64,000 nt of DNA from Phialocephala subalpina (lineage: Eukaryota; Ascomycota; Leotiomycetes; Helotiales; Mollisiaceae), in NCBI GenBank assembly GCA_900073065.1, contig FJOG01000037.1:257785-321784 (forward strand). The letters run 5' to 3'. Positions within the stretch are counted from its first letter, which is position 1. Each line of letters begins with the position of its first letter. Positions 59,105 through 64,000 of the stretch are shown here, one piece after another. The position numbers and the translations under genes were made by a program. Below the pieces are notes generated by a model, which was not told where the DNA came from, did not search any database, and saw only the letters and a program-made list of their open reading frames with translations.

Positions 59105-60099
59105 GGTTGTGTAATCTTGCGGATTCCATCAGTCGGGTACATATAATAAGTCAATGAATGCTAGGAGGTCCCTTTGTTTCATTTCTGTTATAAATATATC
59201 TTGTTGTCGCTTTAAATTTTAGTGCAGCACGTAGAAGAGAATAATCGTGGAGGATAACAGCCGATTGTGTATCCTGAATCCTCACCTGTACGAAACCTGT
59301 TTCTGTTTGGAAAGGTGAGCAGGGCTGCTTTATCGGCAATACTGGGTGAGCTAAGGTGAGTAAGGGTGAGTGGTGGTGAGCAACAGCGGGCAGCGGCAAA
59401 GTCAGCATTGGCATGCATTGAGATGCTATTTTAGTACCCAAGCGGGCCCGTCTTGGCTCCCTGAAGACCTGGTTACACTTCCCCGTTTCTAAGCGCAGAT
59501 CCCATTTTGGCCCCTTATGACCAAGATTCCTCTGGAACTGATTTTGGATCACCCCCACACCTGACATCCCCCCAGCTTATTATTTCATCACGACAACTCA
59601 ACTGAATCAAGGAATAGCTTAAATATTCGTTATTTTTGATCCGTTTATAGTATTCTAGCAAGCTTTTTTTTTATTCAAAATTTTCTAAGAGCTTTTTAAA
59701 AATCTCAAAATTATATGGTCTTCTGCACACGTGATAAAGATCTCAGCCACATGATTCTCCAACGTCTTCTTGACACCCCATAGTGGCACTATAAGGGCGA
59801 TTGATTATATGAACTTCGGGGGCACATAGTTTGCTTATTGTTACTTGGAAATTTTCGATGCTATACATTGTGTTTCTTTCCTCATTCTCCTACTTTTCGC
59901 TTTGCCTAGAAGAGGCAAGATGCTCCGTCAGTGGGTTAATTTCTGTGATGAAATTAGGCAGGATGTGGCTTTACATTAAGAAGGGGTTTGGCCTGACTGT
60001 ATCTCAGGGGCTAGTTGGATCACTGGCTCGCTGGTCGACTGTCAGGAGATCCATGCAGCCATAGGGTTGTATTACGAAGAGACTACACCGAGGTTCATG
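59105..60099. other. Intergenic region with GGTGAGC-type tract
   Basis: No gene supported. A G-rich imperfect repeat (GGTGAGT/GGTGAGC words) lies at about 59315-59390, and an A/T-rich stretch follows at about 59620-59720. Confidence 0.45.
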
Positions 60100-61060
60100 T
60101 GTGCCATGTAAGGAGACCGAGAAAGGGAAGGTTGCTAGTGGCAAGTCTGCTGGATAGTGGACATTTTGCAGTCGCACCGTATCAGGGAGGAGTCACACAA
60201 ATGTCCCGTGTCACTAGGAGATTCAACTGCACGAACAAAGGGGCGAAGGATCAAGCTGGAAGAAGCGGAGGCTCATGCCGCATTATTAGAGTGTCCGGAG
60301 AAGCTATACCAAGGGCCAGTGGCATTGTGAGATTCATGCAAGGCAGACTCGCATCAACGGTATGTTCACAAAAGTATGCAGGATCGGCTACGTTGCGGTC
60401 AACGTCAAACAGGGGTGGAGATTCATGCAACGGCAATGTCGCGTCCAGAAGGAGTCGTGCCAAGGACTAATAGCACTGGCAGATTCATGTAAATTCTAGC
60501 TGGCAGAATTATATCAACGGCAAAGATCACTAACAAAGTGGCTCAGGATCAGCTAGGTCTGGGTCGGACAAAAATGGAACATGCAATGGCGATGCTCCGT
60601 CGAGGAGCAACAAAAACGAGGCCTAATGGAACTGGGATCTTCACGTGGAAGGGGGTGTGGGTCAGCTTGAGGGCAATGCTGCGTTGAGGAGAGTCACGTC
60701 ACGGCAGAGTGAAACTGGGAGATCAATGTCAAAGGGGTTTGTAAGTCAGCTTCGACGATACCACGTTAAGGGCTAGTCACACCAAGGCGCTTTGGAACTG
60801 GGGGATTCGCGGGCCATAGTTCGCTGACACAGGGGCTTAGGATGAGCTGGTTCAGAGTCAAACCGAGGTAGAGCCATGTATCAGCGATGCTATGTCAAGG
60901 AGCAGTCATGCCAAGGCCTAGTGGCACGAGGAGACTCATGTGAAAGGGGGTGGTGGGCCAGCTGGGGAGCGATGCTGCGTTGAGGGGCAGTCACACTAAG
61001 GCATCGTGGCACTAAGAGATTTATGTAAATCTTGGTATGGCGGGATCATACCAGCAGAGT
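60100..61060 (+). repeat. Degenerate tandem repeat, about 8 diverged units of 75-150 bp
   Basis: A common unit can be traced: GCGATGCTGCGTTGAGG, GCAGTCACACCAAGG, then CTAGTGGCACTGGGAGATT, CATGTAAAGGGGGTGG and GTCAGCT, with many substitutions. Copies begin near 60180, 60290, 60435, 60585, 60675, 60755, 60880 and 60970. The clearest are 60585-60755 and 60880-61060. It is not coding in any consistent frame. Confidence 0.6.
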
Positions 61061-62045
61061 TGCACTGACGCGCGGAATGTATTCTTGGCCTGGTTTCTGC
61101 TGCTGGTGCATTCATGCAAAGGGCTAGGGATATCCTGGAGCGTCCCCTTCGCTTTGTATCAAGTGATTTGTATCCTGAACCTCCACGACCACTTCCTCAT
61201 ATAATCTCGCCGCCGGAGTCAGCAGGCACACCAACGTCACTTTGCCGCCACGGTGATTCTACCCTGTATGATATCCACTGCCATTATTAGCTTATCCCTC
61301 TAAGTTAGCTGATCAGTCCGCAAGATGGCAGGCTCGATGACGGATTGAGGCAGGGGATTATGTTGGCGATCGGCTCGCCTCCCCACCGAGAATGACGCTG
61401 GTCAAGCCCGAGGAGATATCCCGGGGTAGCTGTGCTACTGTTCAGCCTGTTGCCTTGGTGAAAGGGTCTTGATAGTGCTCAGCTCATATCTCCGTTAACG
61501 ACATCCCTGCGTGGCAAGAGTCCCGTAGTAAATAGGTACATCACAAAAATCTCCACACGAATTGACATTTTTGGGCTCGTAGCCCTTAATACTAAATTTA
61601 AACCATTTTCGATTCATATCTGTATATATATGTAAGAGAGCTTTTACAGGGGCCTATTAATCATGCTTTGATTGTTTTTAAACCTGACATTATTATATTA
61701 CACACGAATTTTCGACACCTTAACAATGATCTAATAATTAGAATCTCTAATAATATAAGTAATAAAGTAATTTATTTAGTTTGCAAGCGCTTTATTTAAA
61801 ATTTTATTTAAAAGGTTTCGGTCTAGGAGAAAGTGACGGGTGGAACTAATCGTCAGCAAAAATGCCTAAGCTATATGGGAGGCTCCTAAACTGATACTTA
61901 AACCAAACTTTTATAGCCTCTCTAAGTCATCGTAATTTCATACCATTCTTCTTCGTTAACATCTTGTGTACAGCCATATTCCGGATCCCCTTCCCCCCCC
62001 CCCCCCTAATAACCTGGCTTTTCCCCTCTCCTCCCTCTCCCTCTG
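61061..62045. other. Intergenic region with C14 run
   Basis: No gene supported. An A/T-rich stretch lies at about 61590-61830, and a C homopolymer at 61993-62006 just beyond the 3' end of the SET gene. Confidence 0.45.
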
Positions 62046-63759
62046 TCACAGAGTAGCCAGTTGTCCCTTCGGAGCTTCTTTCATACATCTCTCACACCCA
62101 CAGTCTCCCCTAATCCACCGAAATAACTCCTCCTGTCGCGCCTCCCACGGAAGATCAAGCCCTTCTTGGGATAGATATGACGTGAAAATCTGCTCACCCT
62201 TCTTGATATCCCTCTTCGCAACTATGAACTCAATGGAACAAGTGTCCATCTGCGGTAGCTGCAAGCTATTCGGCTCACAGTCGTGATTGAGAAAGCAATA
62301 TAGAGGGTTCACATGGACGAATTCGTAGCCATCTATGGTATCTATGCCAGACTTATTATTTGCAATACGACATTGAATTGTGTGCAAGACCCAGGTATCA
62401 AAACGGAGGTCAGCAAAGATGTCGATATTAAGATTTTGCAGTATCTTAAATGCGTCAACGATGTTAGAGAAGTTAAAGACGAGCCTGTGATCACCAGTAT
62501 ATGAGGCTTTAAAACGAGATAGGAGTGTTGTGTAGAGAGGGTGGGTGTCTGTGTGGACGGCAAAGGCGATGCAGCGGAGGAGGAGACGGGAGAGGAGTGG
62601 CCAGCTGTTGCACCAGTAGTCTGATGGAGGACGTGAGGTGTCGGGATCTCGGATTGGGGGCAAAAACGAGAGATCCGTGCCGCAGATAGGGGGATGGAAT
62701 GTTTGTAACGCCAGGGTAGCGCATATTGAGCTACAATAGCGTTCGTTGCAGCAAGGGAGGCTGCGGGGTTCGGCCGGAAAGATGCATTGAATATCTGGTG
62801 GCCTGTCTTGAAGGTTGATGGAGCATGTTGGGCAACTATTTGGGTCATTGGAGACACCTATGGATGTGACGTCTATTAGGACTACGTCATCCGCCGGGAT
62901 GTCCTGGGTTGCAAAAACACCAAGGTCCTCGGCTGATCGGTCATGGTCACTGAGGCGGGTTCTGTCGACAGTGCATTTCCCCTTAGAAGCCTCCACGAAT
63001 TCGTTCTTCAGCTTCTCAACCAAGGAGTCACTTCGTCGTAGTTCGTCCACGGACATCCAAGGGTACTGTCTCATGTAGACACCTCCGTTGCGGATAGTGG
63101 AATCTCTTGATGCCTCCCCCGTAGGTGGAATACTTTTTCGTTTAAGATCCAGGTGTTCTTCTATCACCTCACGCCACCATAGTAAACCTGGGTCATTCGG
63201 GTAGATGTTTAAGCCCTCTCGGCATACATCGAGACTATCCGCTGTAGCATGGGCATAAAAAAGGCCCTCCACCAGACAAATCCAACTCTTGAGGTCCAGT
63301 AAATCCAAGATACCAGCACGTAAATTGTCAATATCTAAACTCTCTTGAATAGCGATATCTCTTAGCTCCGTTTGATTCGTTCTCAAGAACTCTCGATGCG
63401 CCAAGATGACTTTGTCGCCTAAGTCGGATCTAGCTTTCACAGCCTCGAGGAGCAAGCGAACTTTGTAAGCATCTCCAACTGATAGTTCGGGGTAGCGAAG
63501 CCGCTGTAGTAGGTGTGCTCGTGCCGACCAATGCGTAACGCAGTAAGGGGAGCCGATTATGCGCTTTGTGAGTGCCTGGGCTTGGCTACTGAAGTGAAGA
63601 AGATCCTATTTGGCCTATATTAATTGACTTACACCGAATGGATAAAGAAAACAGGAATGCTCCAAGAAGACTCTGACTTACATCTCTATTAGGAGCTTGA
63701 TATATTCCCACCCAGGTAACCGTTTCTTTGTACGTATCTAACCTCCATTCTCTGTCCAT
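62046..63759 (-). CDS. SET-domain protein (SMYD-like, without MYND finger), 2 exons, about 555 aa
   Basis: Putative protein lysine methyltransferase. Exon 1 63759-63635 (MDREWRLDTYKETVTWVGIY), a 46-nt intron (63634-63589, donor GTGTAAGT), exon 2 63588-62046; 1668 nt in frame. After the intron a TPR-like helical region includes RIIGSPYCVTHWSARAHLLQ and RYPELSVGDAYKVRLLLEAV. The SET domain starts near GVFATQDIPADDVVLIDV (about residue 270) and contains a cysteine-rich insert (CPTCSINL, LPCCNERYCSS), the cofactor motif FLNHDCEPNSLQL and the GEQIFTSYLS motif. It ends with a cysteine-rich post-SET piece (WIRGDCGCERCMKEAP). This layout is common in fungal SET proteins with split SET domains. The NHxCxPN motif and the Tyr in TSY are intact, so methyltransferase activity is plausible. 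Substrate unknown; the first exon join is less certain than the rest. Confidence 0.82.
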
Positions 63760-64000
63760 GGCTGTGGTTGGTTTGAGGACTCGCGAATCTAATGGTTTAT
63801 CGAGTTGTATGGTAAAGACTACAAGGAGGCAGAGCAAGAAATACTACAATTAGGGCTTTTATAGAGTTTGTTGGTGTGAGCGAACGATTTTTATTTATGC
63901 CTCAGGCCGCAACGCACAGGGGCTGCAACACCAAAATAAACACCGAAGTTTAGGAAAATCGATCATTCCCTCTTTAACCCCACTTTTCACGTGACCTCCG
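63760..64000 (-). promoter_or_regulatory. Upstream region of the SET gene
   Basis: No other coding frame believed. The last bases carry CACGTGACCTCC (63988-63999), identical to the inner part of the LTRs at 45.6-46.4 kb, so a further LTR copy may begin here. Confidence 0.35.

Noticed and set aside
59151..60470. Open frames at 59151-59567, 59831-60064 and 60015-60470
   Set aside because: They fall in repeat-like G-rich sequence and the decayed tandem array; translations are low-complexity or rich in R/S/G without motifs.

Overview
This window is a fungal nuclear contig segment. Supported genes have short introns (about 46-130 nt) with GT..AG ends and CTAAC/CTGAC-type branch sites, and the gene families (HET, NACHT, HeLo, AA9 LPMO, DUF3468-type transcription factor) are those of filamentous ascomycetes (Pezizomycotina). 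Normal-composition gene islands alternate with extremely AT-rich, gene-free blocks (about 9.99-12.0, 13.5-14.69, 23.3-23.8, 35.3-36.4 and 46.4-54.1 kb). In these blocks C and G are almost gone and transposon coding sequence is full of C-to-T and G-to-A changes, the mark of repeat-induced point mutation (RIP). A Leotiomycete-like genome with AT isochores is a reasonable guess, but the order cannot be fixed from sequence alone.

Layout: 0.3-2.1 kb, flavin monooxygenase; 2.9-8.1 kb, a NACHT STAND protein followed by a HET-domain protein on the same strand; 8.6-9.6 kb, secreted AA9 lytic polysaccharide monooxygenase; 10-12 kb, AT block; 12.5-15.5 kb, a HET pseudogene split by a 1.2-kb element with terminal inverted repeats and a TA target duplication; 16.3-19.1 kb, dynamin-like GTPase; 20.5-22.5 kb, Sel1/ankyrin gene with a decayed kinase-like part; 24.2-28.2 kb, frameshifted membrane-ankyrin gene; 28.9-30.5 kb, HeLo/kinase-like pseudogene; 30.6-32.4 kb, GH64-type glucanase with a membrane tail; 34.0-35.2 kb, HSL-type esterase; 37.3-38.5 kb, TauD-type dioxygenase; 38.9-40.2 kb, colliding relics (ankyrin, M4 peptidase, NACHT); 40.3-41.1 kb, alpha/beta hydrolase; 43.0-45.0 kb, transcription factor; 45.6-46.4 kb, a 760-bp TRIM-like element; 46.4-54.1 kb, AT block holding a RIP-mutated Ty3/gypsy element and an 817-base gap; 55.5-57.7 kb, GH51 arabinofuranosidase; 58.0-59.1 kb, a periplasmic-binding-protein-like pseudogene; 60.1-61.1 kb, decayed tandem repeat; 62.0-63.8 kb, SET-domain protein.

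Two themes stand out. First, 3-30 kb is rich in nonself-recognition and cell-death families (NACHT, two HET, HeLo, ankyrin/kinase), several broken, with an apparently intact dynamin-like GTPase between them. Second, RIP-type decay is not confined to transposons: at least four stop codons in three otherwise readable genes are single CpA-to-TpA changes. Secreted carbohydrate-active genes (AA9, GH51, GH64-like) suggest a plant-associated or saprotrophic lifestyle. Exon joins were worked out by hand from reading frame, splice consensus and family conservation.
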